Made by a program: the position numbers and the translations under genes. A stretch of 64,000 nucleotides of DNA from Pedosphaera sp. GTDB lineage: Bacteria > Verrucomicrobiota > Verrucomicrobiia > Limisphaerales > SXQI01. The stretch spans positions 50,252 through 114,251 of the forward strand of contig JANYDC010000068.1 in NCBI GenBank assembly GCA_025359965.1, read 5' to 3'. Of this stretch, positions 37,535-46,924 are shown in pieces (within the stretch, counting starts at the first letter, position 1; the number at the start of each line of letters is the position of its first letter). The notes under the pieces are model-generated. The model made no database searches. It had not been told where the DNA came from and saw only the letters and a list, made by a program, of their open reading frames with translations.

Positions 37535-37867
37535 ATGAGCACTAACAATTCGCCCATGAGCCCGACGCCCGAACGCGAGGAAGCCCTTTTCCAAGCCGTC
37601 GTCTTCCTAAACGGTCCGGCCCGCGCTGCCTTTCTTGACCAAGCCTGCGCGGGGGACGCGGCTTTGCAAAAGCGCTTGGTTACTTTGCTTGCCGCGCATG
37701 AGGCGACGGATATGCCGCTGGCGGACGAGAAACAGGCAGCCCGGGGCACTATTAAGCTGGAATTCACCGAAGAGCCTCCCGAAGAAGCCCTGTTTGCCTT
37801 GGCACTGGCGAGCGAAGTCCTGAAGGAAAATCGCATCCGCTTAAGCGAGAAACAATGTCGTGAATAA
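37535..37867 (+). pseudogene. remnant of a Ser/Thr protein kinase, N-terminal segment only
   Basis: 110 residues that match the region before the kinase domain of PVC-type Ser/Thr kinases: REEALFQAVVFLNGPARAAF, LDQACAGDAALQKRLVTLLA, AAHEA, then TIKLEFTEEPPEEA. In intact proteins this is followed by a GRYKLLExxGEGG kinase loop; here it changes to ALFALALASEVLKENRIRLS and ends. No kinase catalytic motif (VAxK, HRDxKPxN, DFG) occurs downstream. It looks like a truncated kinase gene, although a short stand-alone protein cannot be excluded. The FHA gene follows after 23 bases. Confidence 0.6.
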
Positions 37868-37890
37868 TCAACACCAACTCCTGATTCACC

Positions 37891-38310
37891 ATGCCCAAAC
37901 TCATCCTCACTCAATTTGAATTTGCCGGACAGTCGTGCGAACTGCCGGATGGAAACATCATGATAGGCCGCGACCCACAGAACACCATTATCATTCAAGA
38001 TGACTCGGTATCAGCACATCATTGCGAGCTTTTGGTTTATGGAGCTGAGGTCATTGTGCATGATCTCCGGTCGCGCAATGGTACTTTTGTGGACGAAGTT
38101 CAAGTAACGGGCCAAAGCGGAATCAGACATGGCCAGAACTTGCGGCTCGGCGAAGTGGTGATCCGGGTCGAAATCGGCGATCCGGCGGACGATGATGCCA
38201 CCTCGGTCACTGCAATGGATAACTTTCGTAAGGTGGTGAAAAGTTCGGAGAAACAGGCGGCCAGCGTGTCCAAATTTCCAGTGGTCTTCGCCCCGATCAA
38301 GAGTCCATAA
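37891..38310 (+). CDS. FHA-domain protein
   Basis: 139 residues. A single forkhead-associated domain (about 1-95): IMIGRDPQNTIIIQDDSVSA, HHCELLVYGAEVIVHDLRSR, and NGTFVDEVQV, which are the conserved Gly-Arg, Ser, His and Asn-Gly of phosphothreonine binding. A polar tail follows, with VVKSSEKQAASVSKFPVVFA near the end. FHA proteins read the output of Ser/Thr kinases, which fits the broken kinase just upstream and the broken ECF sigma gene 3 bases downstream. The FHA gene itself looks intact. Confidence 0.9.
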   Translation: MPKLILTQFEFAGQSCELPDGNIMIGRDPQNTIIIQDDSVSAHHCELLVYGAEVIVHDLRSRNGTFVDEVQVTGQSGIRHGQNLRLGEVVIRVEIGDPADDDATSVTAMDNFRKVVKSSEKQAASVSKFPVVFAPIKSP

Positions 38311-38313
38311 AAA

Positions 38314-38707
38314 ATGAGCGATGTAACCCAGAGTCTTCAAGCAGCCTCAACCGGTGACGCGCGGGCGACTGCGGAGTTGTTACCCTTGGTTTATGACGAA
38401 CTGCGAAGGTTGGCGGCACATTGATTGGCGGGTGAGGCGCATGAGCACACGCTTCAGCCAACGGCGCTGGTCCATGAGGCTTGGCTGAAGATCGCTGTGG
38501 CCGACCAGCGGACCTGGCAGGGGAGGCAGCATTTCTTTGCGGCCGCAGCGGAGGCCATGCGGAGAATTCAAGTGGATCGCGCCCGGCGGCGAAGGGCGGC
38601 TAAGCGCGGCTCACGGGTGGCTTCCCACAGCCAAACAATGGTGGAGCTACGCCCGAGCCTGGATAAGGGTGGAGATGGGCTCGGACAAGCTTTCTCAAGG
38701 GAAATAG
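38314..38707 (+). pseudogene. ECF sigma factor pseudogene (stop codon plus internal deletion)
   Basis: The frame opens at ATG 38314, 3 bases after the FHA stop, and reads LLPLVYDELRRLAAH, then TGA at 38422, then LAGEAHEHTLQPTALVHEAW and FFAAAAEAMRRIQVDRARRR. Intact ECF factors of this type (TIGR02999-like, often paired with Ser/Thr kinases) have an Arg or Lys at the TGA position. After KRGSR the region-4 helix-turn-helix is missing. A tail resembling the end of region 4 (WWSYARAWIRVEM) reappears in another frame up to TAG 38705. So there are a nonsense codon, a deletion of roughly 50-60 codons and a frameshift. Confidence 0.82.
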
Positions 38708-38769
38708 AGGATTTAGGTAGTGGAATTGGCGCGCACGGTTGCGCCTTCACGCCACCTCACCCACTGCAA

Positions 38770-40119
38770 TTAATCCTTCAGCTCGGCGGGAGGTTCCGGA
38801 AGTGCGAAGGACAAACCGACTCCCACCCCATAAACCAAAAGCGCAATGGCGCCGCCGGTGTAGGCAAATTTGGTGAAACTGGAGGCCGTGGGGAGCATAT
38901 CCTTCATCCAAGCAGAACCGGCCAGGCTGATGGTCACCCAGGCGAAAGAGGTGCCCAGAATGCGCCCGCCAACATTGGCGGCAAAACTTTCGCCCGTGCC
39001 GCGCAGATGGACAGGGTAAACCAATGGCAGGTAATTGCCCCAGAAACTGAACTGCGCCACCGTAACAAAACCGGCCAGAAATATGCCCACCTTAAGCTGA
39101 TCCACGTCCTGCACCGCCGGGAAAAAGAACACCAGTGGCACAATGAAAAGCCCGGGAATCTGAAAAACCCTGAGCAATTTGCGGCGTCCAATGATTTTGA
39201 CGGCAAGAACTGCCAGAGCAAAACGCCCGACCAATCCGCCGATTTCCTGGTACATCTGCACACTGGCCACCACTTTTTCTTGGTCTGGCTTTTTCAAATC
39301 CCTCACACCCGGCAAACCAGGCACAATTTGGGGGAGCTGCTGGATCGCCCCAAAAGCCGCTCCGTAACTGCAGGCAAACATGAGGGACGTCACCACGGTA
39401 GTGCGGCGAAGTTCAGGCGAAAAAAGCGCGGCAAGGCTCGGACGGCGCAACGTGCCAGCGGCCTTTTTCTCTGCCCAAAGGGGCGATTCAGGAAGGAAAG
39501 GCCTGATCAGGATCAACGGGATTGCGGGGATAACGCCGGAGATAAGAGTCCACCGCCATGCATCATGAGAGCCTTGAATGGCTGGGAGCGAGTCTTTGAA
39601 ATGCAAGGCCAGGGCATAAGCTCCGGTGACAAGAAATCCGCCCACGGACGAGAAAGCCTGCGTGTAACCCAACACTTTTTCCCTTTGTTCCGGATTGGTG
39701 AAAATCTCTGCCAGCCAAGCCACAGCAGCCACGAACTCGACACACACACCGATAAAAACCAAACAGCGGTAGAACAACAAATGGGAAAGATCCGTGCTGA
39801 AGGCTGCGGCACAAGCGGCGAAGGCATACAAAAGGATGCTCCACGTCAGAACCCGTCGGCGGCCCAGAACGTCAGTCAAATACCCGCCCAACAGACCGAA
39901 AGTGCCACCCACCAATGCAGGAACAAAGAACAGCATTCGGGCCCAATGAATGTACTCAGGTGATCCTGGCTTGAACCCGCCCAAAGCCTCAATCGCAGGT
40001 TTGACAATCAACGGGAGCATCAACAACTCGTAGATGTCGAAAGCAAAACCAATGCACGCAATAATGCAAATCAACCACTCGGTGCGACCAAGCCGACGCG
40101 CGGGAGAAATCGTACTCAT
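38770..40119 (-). CDS. MFS transporter
   Basis: 449 residues from ATG 40119. Twelve hydrophobic segments are readable. The motif between helices 2 and 3, GGYLTDVLGRRRVLTW, is the usual MFS signature, and PLILIRPFLPESPLWAEKKA fits the sugar/aromatic acid:H+ symporter group. A long cytoplasmic loop sits in the middle. The substrate is unknown. It converges with the ECF sigma remnant, 62 bases apart, and stands alone on its strand. Confidence 0.9.
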   Translation of the reverse strand: MSTISPARRLGRTEWLICIIACIGFAFDIYELLMLPLIVKPAIEALGGFKPGSPEYIHWARMLFFVPALVGGTFGLLGGYLTDVLGRRRVLTWSILLYAFAACAAAFSTDLSHLLFYRCLVFIGVCVEFVAAVAWLAEIFTNPEQREKVLGYTQAFSSVGGFLVTGAYALALHFKDSLPAIQGSHDAWRWTLISGVIPAIPLILIRPFLPESPLWAEKKAAGTLRRPSLAALFSPELRRTTVVTSLMFACSYGAAFGAIQQLPQIVPGLPGVRDLKKPDQEKVVASVQMYQEIGGLVGRFALAVLAVKIIGRRKLLRVFQIPGLFIVPLVFFFPAVQDVDQLKVGIFLAGFVTVAQFSFWGNYLPLVYPVHLRGTGESFAANVGGRILGTSFAWVTISLAGSAWMKDMLPTASSFTKFAYTGGAIALLVYGVGVGLSFALPEPPAELKD

Positions 40120-40187
40120 ACGTATGATATTGTCCTGCCCACGCTTACCTTTCAACAGCAAACGACCGTCATATTCCCCTCGTCAGA

Positions 40188-41381
40188 CTAAAGATTCATC
40201 AGCGGGGCCGGAACCATGAACGCGTGCTGCTCCAGCAGGCTAAGAGATCCGTACCACGACAGGTATTGGGTCAGATAGACGAAAACCACGTAAAAGAACA
40301 CTACGGGGACCAAGGCCAGTCGGCTTGACCAGCGAAAAAACCAATGACGAGGTTGCTCCCGTCGGTTGGCTCGAGCCACCGCCCAACCGGTCAGCAGTCG
40401 CGCGGGAAAGATAAAAATCACGAATAACAGACTGGGCAGCCATGCCACTTCACGTGGAGGAAGTTCGATTTTCAGCAGATACAGCGGCAGGGAAAATAAC
40501 AAGGTGATGAATAGCGACAGCCAGAATGCCACTGGAGCCCGTTGGAACATGCGCCGCACCTCCCGCACTGCGAACAGTGCCATGAACCGATTTTGCAAGG
40601 CGAAGTTTGTTTGTAAAAACGGCAGATACAGCGCGACCAGCATGAGCAGAAACCCACCAACGAGCGACAACAGCACCCCGCCTTTGGCGGGCGGCAATTG
40701 AGCGGCAAGGATCAATAGGCCGACCGGAATCAACAGCCACACGAATGCGCCTAAAAACCCGCGTGTCCCCAACCAGAAATAATACGGCAGCCTAAGGCTG
40801 GCTACAAAATCGATCACTGCGTTGCGAATCGTGCGAAATTTACCCGCCGTGGATAGCCACCTGTAAAAGCGCACCGGGGCAGGCCAGGCGAAGTGCCGTA
40901 ATCGCCCCCCCCGCAAACAGGCCCACACGATGTGAACTACCGTGAGGCCAGTGAGAAGAATCGCGGCCACATGCCATCGCCCAGTTGTGGACTGACCCGG
41001 AGCGATCAATTCCGCATCTTTCCATAGTCCGGAGACAAAGCGCACCGGCAGAAAGGCCAGCCAAGTCCCAAGAAAGAAACTCCCGAAGACCGAAGCCTTG
41101 CGGATGCCGATAAATCCATTCCTCAATTTTCCAGTCGATGCGACCCGTCCGCTGGCATGAATTAAATAGCCAAGGCTCAAGAAATTGACCACTGGCACGA
41201 TGGAGAGCACCGCCAGCCCGATGACTAGAGAAATCAGCCCAAAGAACCAATCCAAGCCTGAGAATACCGCCCGAACTGCCCTGCGCCATAAGCTGGCTCG
41301 AGGCGGCGGCGGCAACTCGACGGTGATAAGCGACACCAACGGCAAGTCAACCGAACCTATCAGTTGTGATTCCTGAAACAT
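40188..41381 (-). CDS. polytopic membrane protein of unknown function
   Basis: 397 residues from ATG 41381. The open frame extends further upstream but would run into the divergent DUF1549 gene, so this ATG is preferred. About eight membrane segments (ISLVIGLAVLSIVPVVNFLS; SFFLGTWLAFLPVRFVSGLW; LLIPVGLLILAAQL; LALVPVVFFYVVFVYLTQYL). The segment VVNFLSLGYLIHASGRVA resembles DUF4013-type proteins seen in PVC bacteria, but I would not assign a family firmly. It is divergent from the DUF1549/DUF1553 gene. Confidence 0.78.
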   Translation of the reverse strand: MFQESQLIGSVDLPLVSLITVELPPPPRASLWRRAVRAVFSGLDWFFGLISLVIGLAVLSIVPVVNFLSLGYLIHASGRVASTGKLRNGFIGIRKASVFGSFFLGTWLAFLPVRFVSGLWKDAELIAPGQSTTGRWHVAAILLTGLTVVHIVWACLRGGRLRHFAWPAPVRFYRWLSTAGKFRTIRNAVIDFVASLRLPYYFWLGTRGFLGAFVWLLIPVGLLILAAQLPPAKGGVLLSLVGGFLLMLVALYLPFLQTNFALQNRFMALFAVREVRRMFQRAPVAFWLSLFITLLFSLPLYLLKIELPPREVAWLPSLLFVIFIFPARLLTGWAVARANRREQPRHWFFRWSSRLALVPVVFFYVVFVYLTQYLSWYGSLSLLEQHAFMVPAPLMNL

Positions 41382-41492
41382 TTTTCTGAAACAAAACGCG
41401 GCTCTATCTGGTACTGTAACACAGGATGCAATGTCGATTGTTTCAGATTCTTTTAAAATTTGAACCCGGCATTCGCCCAGCAAACCGAATAC

Positions 41493-43130
41493 ATGAAGCA
41501 TTGGGTCCGCAACGCGGTTTTTTTGATCTTTTGGCTGGCGGCCACAGGCCTCGTCATAGGCAGCTTGGTGAAGATCCGCCCGCTGACTGATACCAAGGCT
41601 TTCAAAGAGTCCCAATTTACTGATTCGGAACTCAGGCAAGTCGTTGACCGCGTTGATGAAGCCTTCGCCTCAGCTTGGAAAACTAATGGCGTGGAACCCG
41701 TTGGGGGCGCGACTGATCTTGCCATTGCTCGAAGACTTTCCTTGGCCTTGACCGGAACCATTCCATCGCTGGAAGAAATCCGCGCCATCGAATCCCATTC
41801 TGGAGAACAACGCGTCCAATGGTGGCTTTCGCACCTTCTCGAAGACCGCCGCTACAGCGATTATCTGGCGGAACGCTTCGCCCGGGTCGTGGTCGGCGTA
41901 GAGGACGGGCCGTTCATTGTCTACCGCCGCCATCGTTTGGTAAGCTGGTTGAGCGATCAATTTGCCCACAATCGGCCTTACGACGAACTGGTGCGCGATT
42001 TGATCGCCTCAGAAGGCATTTGGACCACTAAACCAGAGGTCAACTTCATCACCGTCACCATCGATCAGAACAATAAAGAAGAAGGCCCGGACGAACAAAA
42101 GCTGGCCGCCCGCGTGTCCCGAGCATTCCTAGGCCTAAGAATTGACTGCGTTCAGTGCCACAACGATTTCCTCGGAGGAAAGTGGAAGCAGGAGAATTTC
42201 CACCAACTCGCCGCCTTCTTCAACCGGGCCGAGATGTCCATGACCGGCGTGCGCGACAACGCAGCCAAAGAATATGAGTACCGCTACCTTGGCAAACCCG
42301 AGAAGCAGTTGGTGACGCCCAAGGTGCCGTTCAATGAAGCCCTCCTTCCGGAAGAGGGCCCTTTGCGAACACGTCTTGCCGCTTGGGTGACGCACCCCGA
42401 CAACCGACCCTTCGCGCGGGCGATCGTTAACAGGATTTCCGCCCTGCTCTTCAACCGCCCACTGCATGCGCCTGTGGACCAAATTAGCTTGGATGGGCCA
42501 TTCCCCCCGGGCATGGAAATTCTTGCCGATGATTTGATCGCCCACAAATTCGATATCCAAAGATTGATACGAATCCTGGTAGCGACACGCGTCTTTCAAC
42601 TCGATAGCCGGACAGCCGATCCCGGTCACCCCACCACTTCCGCCCAAGAGGCCCAGTTCGCATCCTTCCCTCTCACTCGCCTTCGTCCCGAGCAAGTGGG
42701 CGGCAGCATTCTCCAATCCGCCAAATTGAAGACCATTGACGCCAATTCCCATGTGTTCGTCCGAATTATGCGTTTCTTCCAGCAAAACGATTTTCTGAAG
42801 CGCTACGGAGACATGGGCGAAGATGAGTTTGCCGCAGGCGGTGGGACCATCCCTCAACGGCTCGTTATGATGAACGGTAATCTTGTCCATGAGCGAACCA
42901 AACAGGACTTGGTCATGAATTCCGCCACCCGCATAGGCGCAGTCGCGCCCGACGATCGTACGGCCATCGAGACCGCCTACCTGACCACCCTCACCCGTAG
43001 ACCTTCCACCGAGGAACAAATCTATTTCGTGGCACGTTTCAAAAGCGACCCAAAGGTCAAGCGCTCTGAACTAATGGAAGACCTCTTCTGGACGTTGCTC
43101 AACTCGACCGAGTTTTCTTGGAATCACTAA
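41493..43130 (+). CDS. DUF1549/DUF1553 planctomycete-type protein
   Basis: 545 residues from ATG 41493. One N-terminal membrane segment (AVFLIFWLAATGLVIGSLV) anchors it. DUF1549 (PSCyt2) covers about 45-260: ATDLAIARRLSLALTGTIPS, RPYDELVRDLIASEG, and LRIDCVQCHNDFLGG with the characteristic CxxCH. DUF1553 (PSD1) covers about 290-540: LAAWVTHPDNRPFARAIVNR, LIRILVATRVFQL, LTRLRPEQVGGSIL and TIETAYLTTLTRRP-type end. These pairs with a DUF1501 protein are hallmarks of Planctomycetes and Verrucomicrobia; their role is unknown, possibly in polysaccharide use. There is no separate N-terminal heme domain here. Confidence 0.92.
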   Translation: MKHWVRNAVFLIFWLAATGLVIGSLVKIRPLTDTKAFKESQFTDSELRQVVDRVDEAFASAWKTNGVEPVGGATDLAIARRLSLALTGTIPSLEEIRAIESHSGEQRVQWWLSHLLEDRRYSDYLAERFARVVVGVEDGPFIVYRRHRLVSWLSDQFAHNRPYDELVRDLIASEGIWTTKPEVNFITVTIDQNNKEEGPDEQKLAARVSRAFLGLRIDCVQCHNDFLGGKWKQENFHQLAAFFNRAEMSMTGVRDNAAKEYEYRYLGKPEKQLVTPKVPFNEALLPEEGPLRTRLAAWVTHPDNRPFARAIVNRISALLFNRPLHAPVDQISLDGPFPPGMEILADDLIAHKFDIQRLIRILVATRVFQLDSRTADPGHPTTSAQEAQFASFPLTRLRPEQVGGSILQSAKLKTIDANSHVFVRIMRFFQQNDFLKRYGDMGEDEFAAGGGTIPQRLVMMNGNLVHERTKQDLVMNSATRIGAVAPDDRTAIETAYLTTLTRRPSTEEQIYFVARFKSDPKVKRSELMEDLFWTLLNSTEFSWNH

Positions 43131-43131
43131 T

Positions 43132-44436
43132 ATGAAAGCCCAAAGCACTGAGTTCGGCTGCGGCTCGATAAACCACATCTCGCGAAGGACGCTGCTTAAA
43201 TTGGGGGGTGCAGCTGGACTGATGTGGTTGACGCCGATCTCCCAAATGCTGGCCCGCGCAGACGAGAATGCCCCCAAGGGCAAGCCTGCACGCTCCGTCA
43301 TCATCCTTTGGATGGCTGGCGGGCCAAGCCAGCTCGAAACTTTTGATCCGCATCCCGACAGCAAAATTTCCTTCGGCACCAAGGCTATTAAAACGGCCGC
43401 ACCCGGCGTCAAGTTGGCCGAGGGTTTTGGCCACTTGGCTGAGGTCATGAACGACATCACCCTCGTCCGTTCTGTCGTAAGCAAAGAAGCCGACCATGAA
43501 CGCGCCGTCTACAACATGAAGACCGGGTATCGGCCCAACCCAACCGTGGTGCATCCCTCCATCGGTGCCGTGGTTTGCCACGAGCTGGATGATAGCGGCA
43601 TGGATATCCCACGGCACATTTCCATTCTGCCCGATCAATGGCCCGCCCGTGGCGGTTATCTCGGCGGACAATACGATGCCTTCCAAATCTTTGATCCCAA
43701 AGAGCCCATCCAGGATGTTGCCCTTCAAGCCCCTCAGGAACGGCTCGATCAACGCATGAAAGATTTATCGGTGCTCGAACATGCCTTTGGTCGTGGTCGC
43801 CCTGCCAATCTGGATGCGAATACCACCCTGCACCAGATCGCCATGTCCCGCGCCCTCAAGATCATGAGTTCCGCGCAACTATCCGCCTTCGATGTCAAAC
43901 AAGCCCCCGCCGCCCAACGCGCCGCCTACGGAGACACCCCTTTTGGTCGCGGATGCTTGGCCGCCCTTCGCCTCATTGAAACTGGCGTGCGTTGCGTTGA
44001 AGTCACCCTCAACGGGTGGGATACCCACATCAACAACCACGCGGCCCAACGCAAAAACGTCGACATGCTCGACCCCGCCTTCGCGGCCCTAATCCTCGAT
44101 CTCAAGGCCCGCAACTTGTTCGATTCCACCGTTGTTCTCTGCGGTGGCGAGTTCGGCCGGACTCCTAAAATGAACCCTGTCGGCGGCCGCGATCACTGGC
44201 CCTATTCTTTCAGTATAGCTATGGCCGGAGGTGGCCTACGCGGGGGGCATATACACGGATCGAGCGATCCGACGGGAGAAAGCAAAGAACCCGAAAAGCC
44301 AGTCACCGTTCAGGACATCCACGCCAGCATCCAGCACACCTTAGGCATCCAATACGAAAAAGAACTCATGACCCCAGTGGGCCGCCCGTTAGCTCTCAGC
44401 GACGGGCATCTCATTAAAGAATTGCTGAAAGCCTGA
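43132..44436 (+). CDS. DUF1501 Tat-exported protein
   Basis: 434 residues, beginning right after the DUF1549/DUF1553 stop. Tat signal ISRRTLLKLGGAAGLMWLTP. The DUF1501 fold is in the alkaline-phosphatase/sulfatase superfamily: SVIILWMAGGPSQLETFDPH, SVVSKEADHERAVYNMKTGY, VEVTLNGWDTHINNH and GGEFGRTPKMN followed by GRDHWP. Metal-binding Asp and His residues are in these motifs. Family members are always near DUF1549/DUF1553 genes; the substrate is unknown. The two genes surely form one operon. Confidence 0.93.
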   Translation: MKAQSTEFGCGSINHISRRTLLKLGGAAGLMWLTPISQMLARADENAPKGKPARSVIILWMAGGPSQLETFDPHPDSKISFGTKAIKTAAPGVKLAEGFGHLAEVMNDITLVRSVVSKEADHERAVYNMKTGYRPNPTVVHPSIGAVVCHELDDSGMDIPRHISILPDQWPARGGYLGGQYDAFQIFDPKEPIQDVALQAPQERLDQRMKDLSVLEHAFGRGRPANLDANTTLHQIAMSRALKIMSSAQLSAFDVKQAPAAQRAAYGDTPFGRGCLAALRLIETGVRCVEVTLNGWDTHINNHAAQRKNVDMLDPAFAALILDLKARNLFDSTVVLCGGEFGRTPKMNPVGGRDHWPYSFSIAMAGGGLRGGHIHGSSDPTGESKEPEKPVTVQDIHASIQHTLGIQYEKELMTPVGRPLALSDGHLIKELLKA

Positions 44437-44470
44437 GTCATTTTAATTACTCGCATCGCATGGAGTGCGT

Positions 44471-44504
44471 GAGCAGCGACAAGTCCAAATTGGACTGACT
44501 GCTC
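44471..44504. repeat. two-part hairpin after the DUF1501 gene
   Basis: Outer arms GAGCAG and CTGCTC enclose inner arms AGTCCAA and TTGGACT (44482-44488 and 44490-44496) around a single central base. It sits 35 bases after the DUF1501 stop, in the 149-base gap before the M20 peptidase. It has no following T run, so it is more likely a stabilising or REP-like element than a classical terminator. Confidence 0.55.
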
Positions 44505-44585
44505 CGCAGCCTGTATCCGGCGCTCCCTCAGTATCTAAACGTGCCAGGAGTTTACACGCGCGGTGCTGTCTGGCAGGCTGGAGTA

Positions 44586-45728
44586 ATGCGTGAGAGCGAA
44601 CCCACCCGCTTACTCAGGGAGCTTATTGCCCTGCCCAGTATCAACCCCGCTTTTGCGCCGGGGGATGCTGTCCATAGCGGCGAGGCACGCGTCGCGGATT
44701 ATTTGGCGGCGTTGGCGGCGCAGTGCGGTTTGGATGTGGATTTACAGGAGGTTCGGCCCGGTCGGCGGAATGTTTGGATCACCCTGCGTTCCCGCCAAAA
44801 AGCCACCCGCCGGATTGTGCTCGCTCCTCACCTCGACACGGTGGGAGCCACTGAGATCACGCCTGCCCTTTTTACCCCGCGCATCGTCGGCGACCGGTTG
44901 CACGGGCGCGGGGCTTGCGACACCAAAGGCTGCGTGGCGGCGATGGTGTCCTGCCTTTTCCAGATGTCACGCGATGGCATCAGGCCGGATCACACCGAGA
45001 TCGTTTTCATTGGGCTGATTGACGAGGAGCACGGGCAACTGGGTTCGAGGGCGGTGGCGGCTTCGAATTTAAAGGCGGATCTGGCTATTGTGGGCGAACC
45101 CACGCGACTAAAAGTGATCACCGCGCACAAAGGAGATTACTGGCTGAGACTAATCACAAACGGACGCTCGGCCCACGGCTCCACGCCGCATCTGGGCGAC
45201 AACGCCATCACACGCATGGCAGCAGTGGTGCAATTGATTGAAACGGACTACGCGCAACAATTGGGCGAGAGGTCGCATCCGTTGCTCGGTCATCCTACTA
45301 TCAACACAGGCACGATCAGAGGGGGGACACAACCCAACGTGGTCGCGGATCGCTGCGAGATTTCGGTGGATCGCCGCATGATCCCCGGCGAAACCGAAGC
45401 CAGCGTGCGCAAGGAACTGAAAAGCATATTTGCCAAACATGGCCTGCGCGTGAGTTTTGACGAGTACAAGACCGCCCCCGCCCCTTCGTTGGAGACCGAT
45501 CCGGAATTGCCCGCCGTTCAACAACTCCTCAAGCTGGCGCATCAAAAATCTCCGCTGGGCGCCAATTTTTTTTGCGACGCCGCCATTCTTGCGGCAGGCG
45601 GGATTCCAAGTGTGGTGTTCGGCCCCGGCGACATCGCGCAGGCTCACACGGCGGACGAGTGGATTTCCATAAAGATGCTGGAACGCGGTCAAAAAATGCT
45701 GAGACGCTATCTTGAAGAGCAACCCTGA
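44586..45728 (+). CDS. M20-family metallopeptidase/deacylase (ArgE/DapE type)
   Basis: 380 residues from ATG 44586, with GGAG just upstream; a GTG at 44541 is a weaker start. Metal ligands of the M20 family are seen: LAPHLDTVGA (His, Asp), GRGACDTKGCVAAM (Asp), IDEEHGQLGS (Glu-Glu) and a late His in IAQAHTADEW. The dimerisation domain has LITNGRSAHGSTPHLGDNAI. Relatives are acetylornithine deacetylase, succinyl-diaminopimelate desuccinylase and carboxypeptidases; the substrate cannot be decided. It is translationally coupled (TGATG) to a glycosyltransferase gene, which does not fit an amino-acid pathway and may point to a cell-envelope substrate. Confidence 0.88.
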   Translation: MRESEPTRLLRELIALPSINPAFAPGDAVHSGEARVADYLAALAAQCGLDVDLQEVRPGRRNVWITLRSRQKATRRIVLAPHLDTVGATEITPALFTPRIVGDRLHGRGACDTKGCVAAMVSCLFQMSRDGIRPDHTEIVFIGLIDEEHGQLGSRAVAASNLKADLAIVGEPTRLKVITAHKGDYWLRLITNGRSAHGSTPHLGDNAITRMAAVVQLIETDYAQQLGERSHPLLGHPTINTGTIRGGTQPNVVADRCEISVDRRMIPGETEASVRKELKSIFAKHGLRVSFDEYKTAPAPSLETDPELPAVQQLLKLAHQKSPLGANFFCDAAILAAGGIPSVVFGPGDIAQAHTADEWISIKMLERGQKMLRRYLEEQP

Positions 45729-46924
45729 TGAGGATCGCTTTTCTTACCCACGAGCCGTTCCATCCGCCGAGTGGCGGCGGCTCCGCTGAAGCCATTTATC
45801 TCGTGCGCGAGATGGTGAGGCGAGGACATTCAGTACATCTCTTCTGCCCTGAGTTCGCCGATGCTTCAACCAAAGCGGAGGAGTTTGGCATTACGTCGCA
45901 TCTCTTCAAAAGTTGGAAGATGGGCCGGTACGCCGCACTGCGAAATTTCAAGTATCTGCTGTACCCAACCTTCCTGCAAAAAATGGTCATAGCGGCGGAT
46001 CGTGAGCATCGTTTCGATCTGCTCTTCTCGCAACACTCAATCTCGGCGGTGGCGGGCGGAATGGCCAAGCGCAAGCTGGGCCGGCCGCTGGTCATGAACC
46101 TTTTGGATTACTTGACGGCGTTTATGGAGACGTGGCCGCCCTATATTGCCCCTCCGCCCCTGCTTTCTGTTCTAAAAAAATACGAACTCGGTTTACCGCA
46201 ACGCTATCAAGCTGATGCCGTGCTAACCGTGTCAGAGCATTTGGGCGAACTAGTGCGCGCAGCCGGTTACCGTGGACGAATCGAGCCAATTCTCTACGGA
46301 TACGATCACGAACGTTTTCCAGCCCGAACGGCCATCCCGCCTCAAAACCCGCCCGTGGTGGTCATGCATGGATCGCTGGACCAGCATCACTTGGGTCAAG
46401 TGGCAGTGGAAGCAGTGGAACACGTCAGTCTGAAACGTCCCGAAGTGGTGTTTCGTTTCGTCGGCCGCAAAACCCCGACGTTGGAAAAGTTCGCCCGCCG
46501 GGTGGCCGAACGAGCCCCACGAGCGCGTTTGGAATTCACCGGTTTCATACCCTACGAGAAGATCGCCGAGGAACTGGCCAAGGCCCATTGCGGCATGGTG
46601 CCGTATGAGGAATCAAGCGGCACACACGCAGCCTTTGTGGCTAAGATCGTTGAGTATCTGGCCGTCGGATTGCCGGTGGTCAGCACACGCCTCAAAAGTA
46701 TCTCGACCCATTTCGCATCCAATCCGCTGGCGCGGTTTACTGCTTTCAACGGTCGGGAATTTGGCCAGGCTATTTTAGAGCAACTGGAATGGTCGGCCGT
46801 CGGCGTCATGGACGCAACACGAGCCACCAACTCAAATCTGCGTCGGCAGCTATGCTGGGATAGCATCAGTCAGCACGCGGTGGATATCGCGGAGCAAACG
46901 TTTAAACAGGGAATCCGAGCATGA
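45728..46924 (+). CDS. family 4-type glycosyltransferase
   Basis: 398 residues with a GT-B layout. N-terminal FLTHEPFHPPSGGGSAEAIY is the glycine-rich acceptor-side motif. A linker PQRYQADAVLTVSEHLGELV precedes the donor domain. The donor region has EFTGFIPYEKIAEELAKAHC and the motif YEESSGTHAAFVAKIVEYLA followed by GLPVVSTRL, the EX7E-like nucleotide-sugar site. No sugar can be named. Start overlaps the M20 stop by one base (TGATG) and stop overlaps the flippase start (ATGA), so the three are one unit. Confidence 0.9.
   Translation: MRIAFLTHEPFHPPSGGGSAEAIYLVREMVRRGHSVHLFCPEFADASTKAEEFGITSHLFKSWKMGRYAALRNFKYLLYPTFLQKMVIAADREHRFDLLFSQHSISAVAGGMAKRKLGRPLVMNLLDYLTAFMETWPPYIAPPPLLSVLKKYELGLPQRYQADAVLTVSEHLGELVRAAGYRGRIEPILYGYDHERFPARTAIPPQNPPVVVMHGSLDQHHLGQVAVEAVEHVSLKRPEVVFRFVGRKTPTLEKFARRVAERAPRARLEFTGFIPYEKIAEELAKAHCGMVPYEESSGTHAAFVAKIVEYLAVGLPVVSTRLKSISTHFASNPLARFTAFNGREFGQAILEQLEWSAVGVMDATRATNSNLRRQLCWDSISQHAVDIAEQTFKQGIRA

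Noticed and set aside
38425..39963. 512-residue plus-strand open frame
   Set aside because: Its first part is the tail of the broken ECF sigma factor; the rest is antisense to the MFS transporter, which has clear family motifs and membrane helices.
40188..41639. 483-residue version of the membrane protein
   Set aside because: The longer start would overlap the divergent DUF1549 gene and adds residues without hydrophobic or family features; ATG 41381 is preferred.
42135..43019. 294-residue minus-strand open frame
   Set aside because: It is antisense to the DUF1549/DUF1553 gene, which has the CxxCH and DUF1553 motifs.
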